Source: Parahoeflea alexandrii (GTDB lineage Bacteria; Pseudomonadota; Alphaproteobacteria; Rhizobiales; Rhizobiaceae). Taken from it: a stretch of DNA of 64,000 nucleotides. The stretch is taken from contig NZ_JAAAML010000001.1 in NCBI RefSeq assembly GCF_024105735.1, positions 1,311,809-1,375,808 of the forward strand, written 5' to 3'. The notes under the pieces are model-generated. The model worked only from the letters and a program-made list of their open reading frames with translations. It was not told the origin of the DNA and made no database searches. Position 1 is the stretch's first letter, and the number at the start of each line of letters is the position of its first letter. The position numbers and the translations under genes were made by a program. Positions 49,099-58,489 of this stretch are shown in pieces.

Positions 49099-51246
49099 TC
49101 AGGTCCGGACGAATTCGATGCGGCCGCGCGAGCGACGATTTTGCAGCCAGGCGATGGTCCGGCTGGTGAAAGAGCCCAGTGTGCGTTCGAACCAGCCCGG
49201 ATTGTGAACCACATCGGCGCGGAAGAACGACGGGCACAGCACGGCGGCATCGGCGACTTCGCCGCAATTGCCGCAGCCGACGCAGCTCTGGTCGATGCTG
49301 GCGACCGGGTCATCCCTGAGCGGATCGTCGAGTTTCTTCAAGGACAGCGACGGGCAGCCCGACAGACGGATGCAGGCGTGATCGCCGGTGCAGATGTCCT
49401 CGTCGACGCCGAAGCGCGGTTTTTCGACCCGGCGGCCTTCCTTGATCGCCTTGTTCATCAACGGCTTTTCGCGGCGCTGCCTGTTGAGCATGCATTCAGA
49501 AGAGGCGACGATGACCTTGGGGCCAACATGGTCGGTTGTTAGCGCCTCTTTCAGGATCTCGCGCATCTTCGGCACGTCATAGGTGCGGTCGAGCTGGCGC
49601 ACCCATTTGACGCCGACGCCCCTGACCGCATCGGCGATCGGGTGGCCGGTGGCCTTGGAGGGGTTGTCGGCGCGTGATGACAGGATGTCCTGGCCGCCGG
49701 TGGCGGCGGAGTAGAAATTGTCGACGATGACGATGACGCCGTCGGACTTGTTGTAGACGGCGTTGCCGATCGAGGAGGACAGGCCGTTGTGCCAGAAGCC
49801 GCCATCGCCAAGAATGGAGATCGAACGTTTCTCGCCGCCGCCGTCAAAAGCCGCGTTCGAGGCCGGGCCCAGACCATAGCCCATGGTCGAACCGCCGATT
49901 TCGAATGGCGGCAGGCTGGCAAACAGGTGGCAGCCGATGTCGCCGGCGATCTGGTGCTTGCCGAATTCCTGCTCGGTCATCTTGAGTGCGGCGAAGATCG
50001 GCCGTTCCGGACAGCCGGTGCAGAACCCGGGCGGGCGGATCGGCACGGTCTTGGAGAGATCGGGAAGTGCCGGCTTCTCTTCGGAGTTGGGCGCGCGCAG
50101 GCGGGCGGGCAGCAGTTCGGGCGCTGCCTTCTTGAGGAAGGCCTCGATGCCGTCGAGCATCACCTGGCCGGTATATTCGCCCGCCATCGGCAGCATGTCC
50201 TTGCCGTGCAGGCTGATGCTCTTTCCGGCCCGGTAGAGCGCCGACCCCAGCGCCTGCTCGATGAACTCCGGTTGGCCTTCCTCGACCACCAGGACTGAGG
50301 ACTTGCCTTCGCAGAACTCAAAGAATTCGTCGTTGACCAGCGGGTAGGTGACGTTGAGCACGTAGAGTGGGATCTCGGTATCGCCATGGATGTCGGCGAG
50401 GCCGAGGCGCTGCAGAGCGCGGATCACGCCATTGTACATGCCGCCCTGCAGGACGATGCCGACGGGGGCTTGCTTCGGGCCGAACATCTCGTTGAGCTTG
50501 TTCTCCACGATGTATTTCTGCGCCGCCGGCCAGCGGTTGTTGATCTTGTCGTGTTCCTGCATGTAGGACATCGGAGGCAGCACGACGCGGGCATAATCGC
50601 TGCGCGGATTGGCCAGCGCGTCCTTGACGGTAAACGGCGGACGCTTGTTGTTCTTCGCCTCGAAACTGCCGGTGACGTGGCAGGAGCGGATGCGGACCAT
50701 CAGCATCACAGGCGTGTTGCTGGCTTCCGACAGCTCGAACCCCTGGTGGACGGACTGGACGATGGAGGGCAGGTTGGGGCGCGGATCAAGCAGCCACATC
50801 TGCGATTTCATCGCGAAGGCATGGCTGCGCTCCTGCATGATAGAGGAGCCTTCGCCGTAATCCTCTCCGATGATCACCAGCGCCCCGCCGGTGACGCCGG
50901 AGGAAGACAGGTTCGCCAGCGCGTCGGAGGCGACATTGACGCCGACCGGTCCCTTGAAGGTGACCGCACCGCGGATCGGATAATGCACCGAGGCTGCAAG
51001 CATTGCCGCCGCGGCAGCCTCGGAGGCATTGGCCTCGTAGCGCACGCCGAGCTCGGTGAGGATCTCCTCGGCATCGGCGAGCACGTCCATCAGATGGCTG
51101 ATCGGCGCGCCCTGGTAGCCGCCGACATAGCCAACCCCGGCTTCAAGAAGCGCTTTGGTCAATGCCAGAATGCCCTCGCCAGAGAAGGTTTCACCTTCAC
51201 CGACCTTGAGTTTCTGCACTTCCTTGGCGAATGAACGTTCAGCCAT
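49099..51246 (-). CDS. iorA: Indolepyruvate ferredoxin oxidoreductase alpha-like subunit
   Basis: 715 residues. The order is pyrimidine domain (YVGGYQGAPISHLMDVLADA), linker and TPP-binding domain (ISILGDGGFWHNGLSSSIGNAVY ... DNFYSAATGG), then a C-terminal ferredoxin domain. The second cluster motif is CVGCGNC (655-661) with CP at 671-672. The first, CTGDHAC (619-625), has Asp622 where the second Cys is expected. It may therefore carry one normal and one altered cluster. It lies in the operon led by the cyclase gene and includes iorB downstream. Confidence 0.9.
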   Translation of the reverse strand: MAERSFAKEVQKLKVGEGETFSGEGILALTKALLEAGVGYVGGYQGAPISHLMDVLADAEEILTELGVRYEANASEAAAAAMLAASVHYPIRGAVTFKGPVGVNVASDALANLSSSGVTGGALVIIGEDYGEGSSIMQERSHAFAMKSQMWLLDPRPNLPSIVQSVHQGFELSEASNTPVMLMVRIRSCHVTGSFEAKNNKRPPFTVKDALANPRSDYARVVLPPMSYMQEHDKINNRWPAAQKYIVENKLNEMFGPKQAPVGIVLQGGMYNGVIRALQRLGLADIHGDTEIPLYVLNVTYPLVNDEFFEFCEGKSSVLVVEEGQPEFIEQALGSALYRAGKSISLHGKDMLPMAGEYTGQVMLDGIEAFLKKAAPELLPARLRAPNSEEKPALPDLSKTVPIRPPGFCTGCPERPIFAALKMTEQEFGKHQIAGDIGCHLFASLPPFEIGGSTMGYGLGPASNAAFDGGGEKRSISILGDGGFWHNGLSSSIGNAVYNKSDGVIVIVDNFYSAATGGQDILSSRADNPSKATGHPIADAVRGVGVKWVRQLDRTYDVPKMREILKEALTTDHVGPKVIVASSECMLNRQRREKPLMNKAIKEGRRVEKPRFGVDEDICTGDHACIRLSGCPSLSLKKLDDPLRDDPVASIDQSCVGCGNCGEVADAAVLCPSFFRADVVHNPGWFERTLGSFTSRTIAWLQNRRSRGRIEFVRT

Positions 51247-51264
51247 GCTGTGTCTTTCCCGTCA

Positions 51265-51756
51265 TTAGAAATCGTGCTTGCGGATGTTCTTGAGCATTTT
51301 CTGCAAGGTGGTGACGAAGGCCTGGCGTTCTTCGTCCGGGATGTCCTTGAACATCTGAGCGTAGATGCGCGCCATTGAGGGCCAGAGCTGATCAAGGGCG
51401 GCACGGCCGGTCTCGGTGATGCCGATGCGTGTAACCCTGCTGTCGCTCGGATCCGGATCACGGCGGACGAGACCATCTGATGCCAGCTGCTCGAGAGAAC
51501 GGCTCAATGTCGACTGCTCCACCACGGCATAGACCGCAAGCTCGCTGATCGGCAGATCATCGATGACCGAGAGAACGGCAAGCGCGCGCATTTTCGGCGT
51601 GGTCAGTCCAAGTCCGGTCATCTCCTGCCGCAGATCCGCATTGTAGCGGCCCATGATGCGGTTCATCAGGTAGGGGGCGAAATTGGACAGGCCGATTTCA
51701 CCAAGCCGCTGCAGCGGCTCGGCCTTGCCGGAGGGGGGCGTCTTGATCTCGTTCAT
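51265..51756 (-). CDS. MarR-family transcriptional regulator
   Basis: 163 residues. The winged helix is LPISELAVYAVVEQSTLSRSLEQLASDGLVRRDPDPSDSRVTRIGIT, a full MarR DNA-binding domain, with dimerisation helices on both sides. MarR regulators in aromatic catabolism usually repress and respond to the substrate or its CoA ester. It overlaps the upstream FAD oxidoreductase gene by four bases, so it is part of the operon it may control. Confidence 0.9.
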   Translation of the reverse strand: MNEIKTPPSGKAEPLQRLGEIGLSNFAPYLMNRIMGRYNADLRQEMTGLGLTTPKMRALAVLSVIDDLPISELAVYAVVEQSTLSRSLEQLASDGLVRRDPDPSDSRVTRIGITETGRAALDQLWPSMARIYAQMFKDIPDEERQAFVTTLQKMLKNIRKHDF

Positions 51757-53330
51757 CCGCCCAACCTCTTGGCAAGCAGGAAGCCCGAGCCGCCGCCGAG
51801 GCCGGGGCCGGGATGGGTCGAAGCGCCGATATGGTGCAGGTTGGCGATCGCCGTTGCGTTGTTCGTCGAGTGCGGGAAAGGCCGCCAGATGAAGAACTGG
51901 TCAAGCGCACATGAACCGCCATAGGGGTCGCCGCCAACCAGATTGATGTTCATGCTTTCCAGATCCACAGGCGAATAGGCCTTGCGCGCGAGGACACTGT
52001 CGGCAAACCCGTCGATGTGGCGTGCGAGAATGGCCTCGATGCGGTTGGCGAAGGCTTCTCGCGTGGCCTCGGTCCAGCCGCCATCGGTTTCGATCTCGCC
52101 TGCGGCATCGCCCTTTATGGTGCGCGGCGCATCGGGGATCTGCAGCCAGAGGATCGACTTGCCCTCGGGGCAACGGGACGGATCGAGGCGATGCGGCTGA
52201 CCGACACAGATTGTCGGGGTGACCGGCAGCATGCCGCGCTCGGCCTCGTTGGAGGATTTGGATACGGAATCGATACTCTCGGCCAGATGGATGAGGGCGA
52301 CATCCTCAAGACCTTCCGACTTCCATTTGATCGGACCGTCAATCGCATAGTGCAGCTGGAAATTGCCGCGGCCGTGGCGAAACTGGTTCAGGCCGGAGGT
52401 GGTGCTGTCCGGGAGATCGGCGGTCTCATCGCGCAGAAGCCGGTTGTAGAGCTGGCCGGGCGCGACGGAACAGATGACATGGGAAGCCGAGAGTTCGCTG
52501 CCGTCGGCAAGCCTGACGCCGCAAGCCTTGCCATTGCGGACAAGGATCCTGTCTACATCGGCGCCGTTGCGCAGTTCGCCGCCGTTTTCCTCGATCAGCC
52601 GCCTGAAGGCTTCAACGGCCTGACCGGCGCCGCCCCGGACCACGGGAGCGCCGGCTGCTTCCAGCGCGAAGGCGATGACCTTGCCCATCTGGCCGCCATA
52701 GGCGGATTCGGTCGTCAGTCCGGTGTGCAGCGCCCAGGGCGCCCAGAGCGCCTGGACGAGATCGGAAGTGTAATTGCTCTCGAGCCAGGCGCGGATCGGG
52801 CGCAGCGCCTCTCCCATCCAGGCGGCGAGGCCACGAAGTCCGCGCTTCCAGGCTTGCTGGATTAGCAATCTGGCGGTTGGCCAGCTCCACAATTCACCGC
52901 CGAGCAGGGCGAAGAGGAAGGGTGCATCGGCCTCGATCGTGCCAACATCAGCGCCGTGCCGGTCGCCATCGCCCGGCGCGAGAGCATTGAATGTCTTGAT
53001 ATTGGCCGCCCGGTCGGTGGTCAGGACCAGAGATGTGCCGTCCGGCCTGAGCACCGCTGTCGGCTGCGGGGTATGGCAGAACTCCAAACCATGCCGCGCC
53101 AGGTCGGATCCGAGCGCGGCATGGGCGGGGGAGGTAAGGAAGAGCACGAAGGTTGCCGCCATGACGTCATGGTGGAACCCCGGCAGGGTGATTTCCTCGG
53201 TGCGCATGCAACCGCCGAAGCGGTCGCCGCGTTCGAGCACCAGCACGCGTTTTCCCTTTGAGGAAAGCATGGCCGCGGCAACGAGCGCGTTGATGCCGCT
53301 GCCCACGATGATGTGGTCATGATCTGCCAT
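51753..53330 (-). CDS. CrtI/PYROXD2-like FAD oxidoreductase (paralogue 1)
   Basis: 525 residues. It opens with the dinucleotide motif HIIVGSGINALVAAAMLSSKGKRVLVLE and closes with GASTHPGPGLGGGSGFLLAKRLGG, the C-terminal FAD signature of phytoene-desaturase-like proteins. No carotenoid gene is present, so a role in the catabolic cluster is more likely. It is clearly paralogous to the gene at 54282-55856 on the opposite strand. The substrate is unknown. Confidence 0.85.
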   Translation of the reverse strand: MADHDHIIVGSGINALVAAAMLSSKGKRVLVLERGDRFGGCMRTEEITLPGFHHDVMAATFVLFLTSPAHAALGSDLARHGLEFCHTPQPTAVLRPDGTSLVLTTDRAANIKTFNALAPGDGDRHGADVGTIEADAPFLFALLGGELWSWPTARLLIQQAWKRGLRGLAAWMGEALRPIRAWLESNYTSDLVQALWAPWALHTGLTTESAYGGQMGKVIAFALEAAGAPVVRGGAGQAVEAFRRLIEENGGELRNGADVDRILVRNGKACGVRLADGSELSASHVICSVAPGQLYNRLLRDETADLPDSTTSGLNQFRHGRGNFQLHYAIDGPIKWKSEGLEDVALIHLAESIDSVSKSSNEAERGMLPVTPTICVGQPHRLDPSRCPEGKSILWLQIPDAPRTIKGDAAGEIETDGGWTEATREAFANRIEAILARHIDGFADSVLARKAYSPVDLESMNINLVGGDPYGGSCALDQFFIWRPFPHSTNNATAIANLHHIGASTHPGPGLGGGSGFLLAKRLGG

Positions 53331-53358
53331 CGTGCTGGTCTCCGGCGTAGGGTTTGCC

Positions 53359-54150
53359 TCAGTTGCGAGCGACCAAAGCCATGGCGCGGATCGGGCTGCC
53401 GGTGCCTTTGACGATCTTGAGTGGCGCAGCGATCAGGATTGCGCCTTTTGGAGGAAGCTTGTCGAGATTGGCGAGCGAGGCGAGGCCGTATTTGTTGGCC
53501 GCATGCAGCAGGTTGTGCGCCGGGTAGGGCGGTTCCATTCCGCCTGCCTGGCCGGCATCGGTCCCGATGCACTGGTTGCCCCAGCCAATGACACCCTTTG
53601 ACAGGATGTACTGGATGCAATCAACGGTCGGGCCAGGTGAGTGCGGTCCGGTTTCATCCGCGTTGAGGTAGGCTGCCTCATCGCCTGCGCGGGAATCCCA
53701 GTCAGAGCGCATTACCACCCATTCCCCGGCTTTGATCTCGCCATGTTTGGCTTCCCATGCCTTGACGCCGGCTGCATCGAGCAGGAAGTCGGGATTCTTG
53801 GCCACTTCAGCTGAGCAATCGATCACGTTGACCGGCGCCACGAAGTTCTGTGGCGGAATGCTGTCGGTGTAGCCGTCGGCAAAGTCCTTGCCGGTGATCC
53901 AGTGATGCGGCGCATCGAAGTGGGTGCCGGAGTGTTCGCCGAGCTTGAGCCAGTTCCAGGCAAAGAAGGGGCCGTCGCTGTCGTATTCGGAGATCTTGTG
54001 GATCTCGATCTTGGGTGTGTTCTTGGCGAAATCTTCGGGCAACTGGAGCAGGGGAGTGTCGGGGCCAAGCCGGCCTGACAGGTCGACGACCTCAACCTTA
54101 CCCTCGATTAGCATTGCGGCGAGATTACCCAGTGTTTCTGCAGCGTTCAT
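53359..54150 (-). CDS. Cyclase-family metal hydrolase (kynurenine formamidase/isatin hydrolase-like)
   Basis: 263 residues from the ATG at 54150, closely preceded by GGAGGG; upstream in-frame ATGs are in the AT-rich promoter. The motif H73-SGT-H77-F-D79-APH-H83-W is the metal-binding signature of the cyclase family, which includes KynB and isatin hydrolases. VDLSGRLGPDTPLLQLP near the start also fits. It would open a formamide or lactam ring. It is the first gene of the minus-strand operon. Confidence 0.87.
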   Translation of the reverse strand: MNAAETLGNLAAMLIEGKVEVVDLSGRLGPDTPLLQLPEDFAKNTPKIEIHKISEYDSDGPFFAWNWLKLGEHSGTHFDAPHHWITGKDFADGYTDSIPPQNFVAPVNVIDCSAEVAKNPDFLLDAAGVKAWEAKHGEIKAGEWVVMRSDWDSRAGDEAAYLNADETGPHSPGPTVDCIQYILSKGVIGWGNQCIGTDAGQAGGMEPPYPAHNLLHAANKYGLASLANLDKLPPKGAILIAAPLKIVKGTGSPIRAMALVARN

Positions 54151-54223
54151 GACTGACCCTCCTCTGGCGGTGCCCTGTTTGTATGTGCGGCCCGGTTGCA
54201 GGCCGCCGTTCTGCGATAAATAG

Positions 54224-54252
54224 ATGCTAGACAAAATAATATGCATTTGCAA
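54224..54252 (-). promoter_or_regulatory. Candidate promoter of the cyclase-ior operon
   Basis: On the minus strand TTGCAA (54252-54247), a 17-base spacer and TAGCAT (54229-54224) resemble a sigma-70 promoter, in an AT-rich gap between divergent genes. A short dyad TGCA-TT-TGCA (54242-54251) overlaps the -35 and could be a MarR site. Both are weak predictions. Confidence 0.35.
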
Positions 54253-54281
54253 TTATAAATCGCGAATGGGGAACGACTGCC

Positions 54282-55856
54282 GTGCAAAGTGACTATGACG
54301 CGATAATTGTTGGCGCTGGGATCAACAGTCTTGCCTGCGCGGTTCACCTGGGCGCCAAAGGCTGGCGGGTCGGTGTGTTCGAGCAGGCGGCGGTACCGGG
54401 TGGCGCGGTCAAGACGCTGGAGCTGACCGAGTCGGGCTTCCGCCATGACTGGGCCGCAATGAACCTCAGCCTCTTTGGCGGATCCGGCTTTTTCAAGGCT
54501 TACGGAGAGGATCTGGTAAGTCGTGGGCTTGAGTTCGCGCCTGCTACGCATTGTTTTGCCAGCGTTTTCGATGATGGCCGGTGGATGGGTGTCAGCACGG
54601 GGGCAGGGGAGACGCGGGCCCGCATCGCCGCTTTCTCCGAGGCTGACGCCAAGGCCTGGGACCGGCTGTGCGCCGAGTTCCCCGGGACGGCGGAATATGT
54701 TTTTGCGCTGCTCGGAAATCCCATGCAAATGCATGTACAAGGCAAACTGCTGGCCAAGGCGCTGTTTCGCAAGGGCTTCGCATGGACGGCCGATCTGGTG
54801 CGCATGCTGCTCTCGTCGCCACGCAAGTGGCTGTCGGAGACCTTTGAGTCCGAGCATGTGCGCGCGACCATGGCAGCGTGGGGCATGCATCTCGATTTCG
54901 CCCCCGACATGGCCGGCGGCGCGGTGTTTCCGTATCTTGAATCGATGGCCAACCAGAATTTCGGCATGGTCATCGGCAAGGGCGGCGCCGACACGGTGAC
55001 GCGGGCGCTGGTGTCGAAGATCGAGGCGTCAGGCGGCGAAGTTCATTGCGGCAGTCAGGTGACGCGGGTCGTTCGGGAAGGCAGCAAGGCGACGGGAATC
55101 GAGCTTGCTGACGGTTCCAGGATCAAGGCCAACAAGGCGGTGATCGCCAATGTGGCGCCCAGCGGGCTGATGTCGCTGATCGATGGCCAATCCGGGGATG
55201 CCGGGTTCGACCGCAAGATGACCGGCTTTGTTCATGCGCCGGGAACCATGATGATCCACCTGGCGCTCGATGGCCTGCCGGACTGGACCGCGAGCGATGA
55301 GCTGAAATCTTTCGCCTATGTGCACATCGCGCCGTCGCTCGACCAGATGGCGCGCACCTACCAGCAGGCGGTCGCAGGCCTTCTGCCCGACGAACCGGTG
55401 CTGGTGGTGGGCCAGCCGACGACGGTCGATCCGAGCCGGGCGCCCGACGGCAAGCACGTGCTGTGGGTTCAGGTGCGCATGGTGCCTGGAGAAATCCGCG
55501 GCGATGCGGCCGGAAAGATCACGGAAACCGACTGGACACGGGTCAAGGAGATCTATGCCGAGCGGGCTCTCGATATCATCGAGCGGCATGCGCCGGGAAT
55601 CCGGCAGAAGATCACTGGCCGTGCGGTGGTGTCCCCGCTCGATCTGGAAGCCGACAACCCGAACCTGGTCGGAGGCGACCAGGTGGCTGGCAGCCATCAT
55701 CTTTCACAGAATTTCCTGTTCCGGCCGGCTCTCGGCCACGCCACGGGAAAAACCCCCGTCGAGGGCCTGCATCTCACCGGCGCCAGTGTCTGGCCGGGTG
55801 CGGGCACCGGGGCGGGTGCAGGCTATATGCTCGCCCAGAAACTGGGCGGGAAATGA
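54282..55856 (+). CDS. CrtI/PYROXD2-like FAD oxidoreductase (paralogue 2)
   Basis: 524 residues, starting at a GTG or the equivalent near 54282. The FAD motif DAIIVGAGINSLACAVHLGAKGWRVGVFE and the terminal GASVWPGAGTGAGAGYMLAQKLGGK match paralogue 1 in position, and both proteins share the middle segment VTRALVSKIEASGGEV / QAVEAFRRLIEENGGEL. The gene diverges from the cyclase gene and leads the transporter operon. Its substrate is unknown. Confidence 0.85.
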   Translation: MQSDYDAIIVGAGINSLACAVHLGAKGWRVGVFEQAAVPGGAVKTLELTESGFRHDWAAMNLSLFGGSGFFKAYGEDLVSRGLEFAPATHCFASVFDDGRWMGVSTGAGETRARIAAFSEADAKAWDRLCAEFPGTAEYVFALLGNPMQMHVQGKLLAKALFRKGFAWTADLVRMLLSSPRKWLSETFESEHVRATMAAWGMHLDFAPDMAGGAVFPYLESMANQNFGMVIGKGGADTVTRALVSKIEASGGEVHCGSQVTRVVREGSKATGIELADGSRIKANKAVIANVAPSGLMSLIDGQSGDAGFDRKMTGFVHAPGTMMIHLALDGLPDWTASDELKSFAYVHIAPSLDQMARTYQQAVAGLLPDEPVLVVGQPTTVDPSRAPDGKHVLWVQVRMVPGEIRGDAAGKITETDWTRVKEIYAERALDIIERHAPGIRQKITGRAVVSPLDLEADNPNLVGGDQVAGSHHLSQNFLFRPALGHATGKTPVEGLHLTGASVWPGAGTGAGAGYMLAQKLGGK

Positions 55857-55881
55857 ACACCCAAAAAACAGGGAGAACAGC

Positions 55882-57414
55882 ATGAAACAGATTTCGCGTC
55901 GCACGGTGCTCAAGGGCACGGCAGCGGCAATGGCGATCACCGCCTTTGCCGGACCGTCGCTTGCCCAGGGCATCGAAGAACTTGTCATTGCCTACAACGT
56001 CAACCTGCCGTCCTGGGATCCGACCGTTGGTCCGTCGGCGGTCAACCCGACCATCCAGGGCATCTACCAGTCGGTCTTCGACCAGTTCATCCTGCAGCAG
56101 CCGGATCTGTCGCCGGCACCCGGCCTGCTGACCGAATGGGGCTGGAACGACGACAAGACCAAGATCATGATGACGGTCCGCGAGGGCGTCACATGGCATG
56201 ACGGTTCGCCGTTCACCGCCGAGGATGTCGCCTGGTCGCTGACCCGCGCTGCCGACGAGAAGACCGGCAACCCGATCCAGTTCATCTGGTCGACGCTCGC
56301 CAATATCAAGGCCGAAGGCAATGTTGTGACGGCTGACGTCGCCCGCTTCGAGCCGACGATCTTCAAGTGGATGTACTTCCTGACCGGCTATGTGCTGCCC
56401 AAGGCCTATTACGAGAAGGTCGGCGCCGAAGGCTTCGAAGCCGCTCCGATCGGCACCGGCCCCTACATGGTCGACAAGTTCGAGCGCAACGCGTTCGTGC
56501 GTCTGAAGGCCAACCCGAATTACTGGGGCGGCAAGCCGGACTTCGAGACGGTGACCATCAAGTTCGTGACCGACGCCGCCTCGCGCGTGGCCGAAATCGA
56601 ATCGGGCAATGCGCATGTCACGCTGGAAATGCCCTACGAGGAATATGACCGTCTCAAGGGCGGCAGCGGTATCGCCGGCACCGATGCTCCGATCTCCGAT
56701 ATTGGCATGATCTTCCTCAACGACATCGATGCGATGCTTGATCCGAACGTGCGCATGGCGGCCGCGATGTCGATCGACAAGCAGCTCATCATCGACCGGT
56801 TGCTGTCGGGCTACGGTGTTGCCATCGACACGCTGCAGACGCCGGAGTACTCGGCCTATGACGCCTCGATCAAGGTTCCTTACGACCCCGAGAAGGCCAA
56901 GGAACTGCTGGCGGCTTCCGGCTATTCGCCGGAAAACCCGGTGAAGTTCAAGATCCAGACGACGCGCGGCTTCAAGCCGAAGGATTATGAAATGATCCAG
57001 GCGATCGTCGGCCTGTGGCGCAAGATCGGCATCGAGGCGGAAATCGAAGTCTACGAGATCGCCAAGCACTACGAGCTGCGCGCAGCCGATCAGTTGGCGC
57101 CCGCCGCGTTCTACAACTGGGGCAACTCGGTTGCTGATCCGACGACGTCGACCGGCTTTGCCATGTTCGGCCCGTCGCCGCACTCGGTGTGGGACGGCGA
57201 GGATCTGATCGGCATGATCGGGCCGCTCTGGGGCGAAGCCGACGAGGAAAAGCGTATCGAAGGCTGGAAGTCCGTCGACAAGTACATTGCCGACAATGCA
57301 CTGGTGATCCCGCTGTTGCAGTATGTACAGCCGATCCTTCACGCCGATGGCGTGGCGGTGACGCCGCATGCCTCGGGCGCGCTGCTGCCGCATCTTATGA
57401 AGCGGGCTTCGTAA
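55882..57414 (+). CDS. ABC transporter solute-binding protein, family 5 (oligopeptide type)
   Basis: 510 residues from the ATG at 55882 (GGGAGAAC upstream). A Tat-like signal (SRRTVLKG at 5-12, hydrophobic stretch, cleavage near SLAQG) is followed by an OppA/DppA fold with LLTEWGWNDDKTKIMMTVREGVTWHDGSPFTAEDV. It lies 25 bases downstream of paralogue 2 and heads a complete transporter. The cluster suggests its cargo is an aromatic or indole-type compound rather than a general peptide. Confidence 0.92.
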   Translation: MKQISRRTVLKGTAAAMAITAFAGPSLAQGIEELVIAYNVNLPSWDPTVGPSAVNPTIQGIYQSVFDQFILQQPDLSPAPGLLTEWGWNDDKTKIMMTVREGVTWHDGSPFTAEDVAWSLTRAADEKTGNPIQFIWSTLANIKAEGNVVTADVARFEPTIFKWMYFLTGYVLPKAYYEKVGAEGFEAAPIGTGPYMVDKFERNAFVRLKANPNYWGGKPDFETVTIKFVTDAASRVAEIESGNAHVTLEMPYEEYDRLKGGSGIAGTDAPISDIGMIFLNDIDAMLDPNVRMAAAMSIDKQLIIDRLLSGYGVAIDTLQTPEYSAYDASIKVPYDPEKAKELLAASGYSPENPVKFKIQTTRGFKPKDYEMIQAIVGLWRKIGIEAEIEVYEIAKHYELRAADQLAPAAFYNWGNSVADPTTSTGFAMFGPSPHSVWDGEDLIGMIGPLWGEADEEKRIEGWKSVDKYIADNALVIPLLQYVQPILHADGVAVTPHASGALLPHLMKRAS

Positions 57415-57431
57415 GCCTCTTTCACATGTAC

Positions 57432-57457
57432 GGGCCGCCGCCTGAGGGTGGCGGCCC
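57432..57457 (+). terminator. Hairpin between binding-protein and permease genes
   Basis: GGGCCGCC (57432-57439) pairs with GGCGGCCC (57450-57457) and the stem extends inward by three pairs. It is followed by CTTCTT. As an intercistronic hairpin it probably raises binding-protein mRNA over permease mRNA. Confidence 0.55.
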
Positions 57458-57478
57458 CTTCTTGCAGGACATCTTCTC

Positions 57479-58489
57479 TTGAAACTGTTGCGCGCAATTC
57501 TCCTACGCCTTGCGACCATGTCGGTTACGCTGATCGGGGCGGCGGTGGTGGTGTTCTTCGTCATCCGCGTGGTGCCGGGAAACCCGATCGCCATGATGCT
57601 GCCTCCCGGCGCATCGGAAGAGGACATTGCCCGTCTGACCGCCCATTACGGGCTCGACAAAACGATTCTTGAGCAATTCTGGATCTGGCTGACCGGGGTC
57701 TTTCACGGCGATTTCGGCACATCGATCTCGCTCAGACAGCCGGTGATGCCGCTGGTGCTCGGACGGCTGCCCGCGACGCTGGAACTGGCGATCTTCGCGC
57801 TTGTCATCGCCGTCGTGATCGGCGGCGCGATGGCGCTGACCGGGGTGCGGCACCGTGAGACCCGCACCGAAACGGCGATCGATGTTGCCAACGGCGTCGG
57901 GCTGTCGATCCCGGATTTCCTCTGGGCGCTGATCCTGATCGTGCTGTTTGGCGTGCTGATGCCGGTGTTTCACATTTCGGGGCGGATCTCGCCGTCGCTC
58001 GATCTGCCGTTCGTCACGCAATTCTATGTGTTTGAAAGCATCGTGCGGCTGCGCTTTGATCTGTGGTGGGACCTGCTCAAGCACATGTTCATGCCGGCCT
58101 TAGCGCTGGCGATCCCGCTTGCGGCAATCATCAGCCAGCTGCTCAAGCAGTCGCTCAAGGAAACCATGCATCTCGATTACGTCACGCTGTCGCGGACCAA
58201 GGGCTATAGCGAGAACCATGTGATCCTGTCCGAAGCGCTGCCCAACGCGGTTCTGCCGACGCTGACGCTGATCGGCGTGCAGTTCACTTTCCTGATCGGC
58301 GGTACGGTGATCATCGAGCGGCTTTTTTCCTACGAGGGGCTCGGCAACATGGCGATCGATGCGGTGATCAACCGCGACCTGCCGCTGATCCAGGGCATCG
58401 TCATCGTCTTCGCGCTGCTGTTCACCATCATCAACCTGGTTGTCGACATGACCTATGCCCTTCTCAATCCGAGGCTTCGTCATGCTTGA
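57479..58489 (+). CDS. Oligopeptide-type ABC permease (DppB-like)
   Basis: 336 residues from a TTG start, supported by AGGAC nine bases upstream and by the DppB N-terminus directly after it (KLLRAILLRLATMSVTLIG, VIRVVPGNP). GDFGTSISLRQPV and the EAA loop TLSRTKGYSENHVILSEALPN are intact. The last bases overlap the ATG of the next permease. Confidence 0.92.
   Translation: MKLLRAILLRLATMSVTLIGAAVVVFFVIRVVPGNPIAMMLPPGASEEDIARLTAHYGLDKTILEQFWIWLTGVFHGDFGTSISLRQPVMPLVLGRLPATLELAIFALVIAVVIGGAMALTGVRHRETRTETAIDVANGVGLSIPDFLWALILIVLFGVLMPVFHISGRISPSLDLPFVTQFYVFESIVRLRFDLWWDLLKHMFMPALALAIPLAAIISQLLKQSLKETMHLDYVTLSRTKGYSENHVILSEALPNAVLPTLTLIGVQFTFLIGGTVIIERLFSYEGLGNMAIDAVINRDLPLIQGIVIVFALLFTIINLVVDMTYALLNPRLRHA

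Noticed and set aside
51753-53330. Annotation of the CrtI-like proteins as carotenoid biosynthesis enzymes
   Set aside because: No crtB, crtE or other carotenoid genes are near, and the neighbours are catabolic; superfamily membership alone does not support it.
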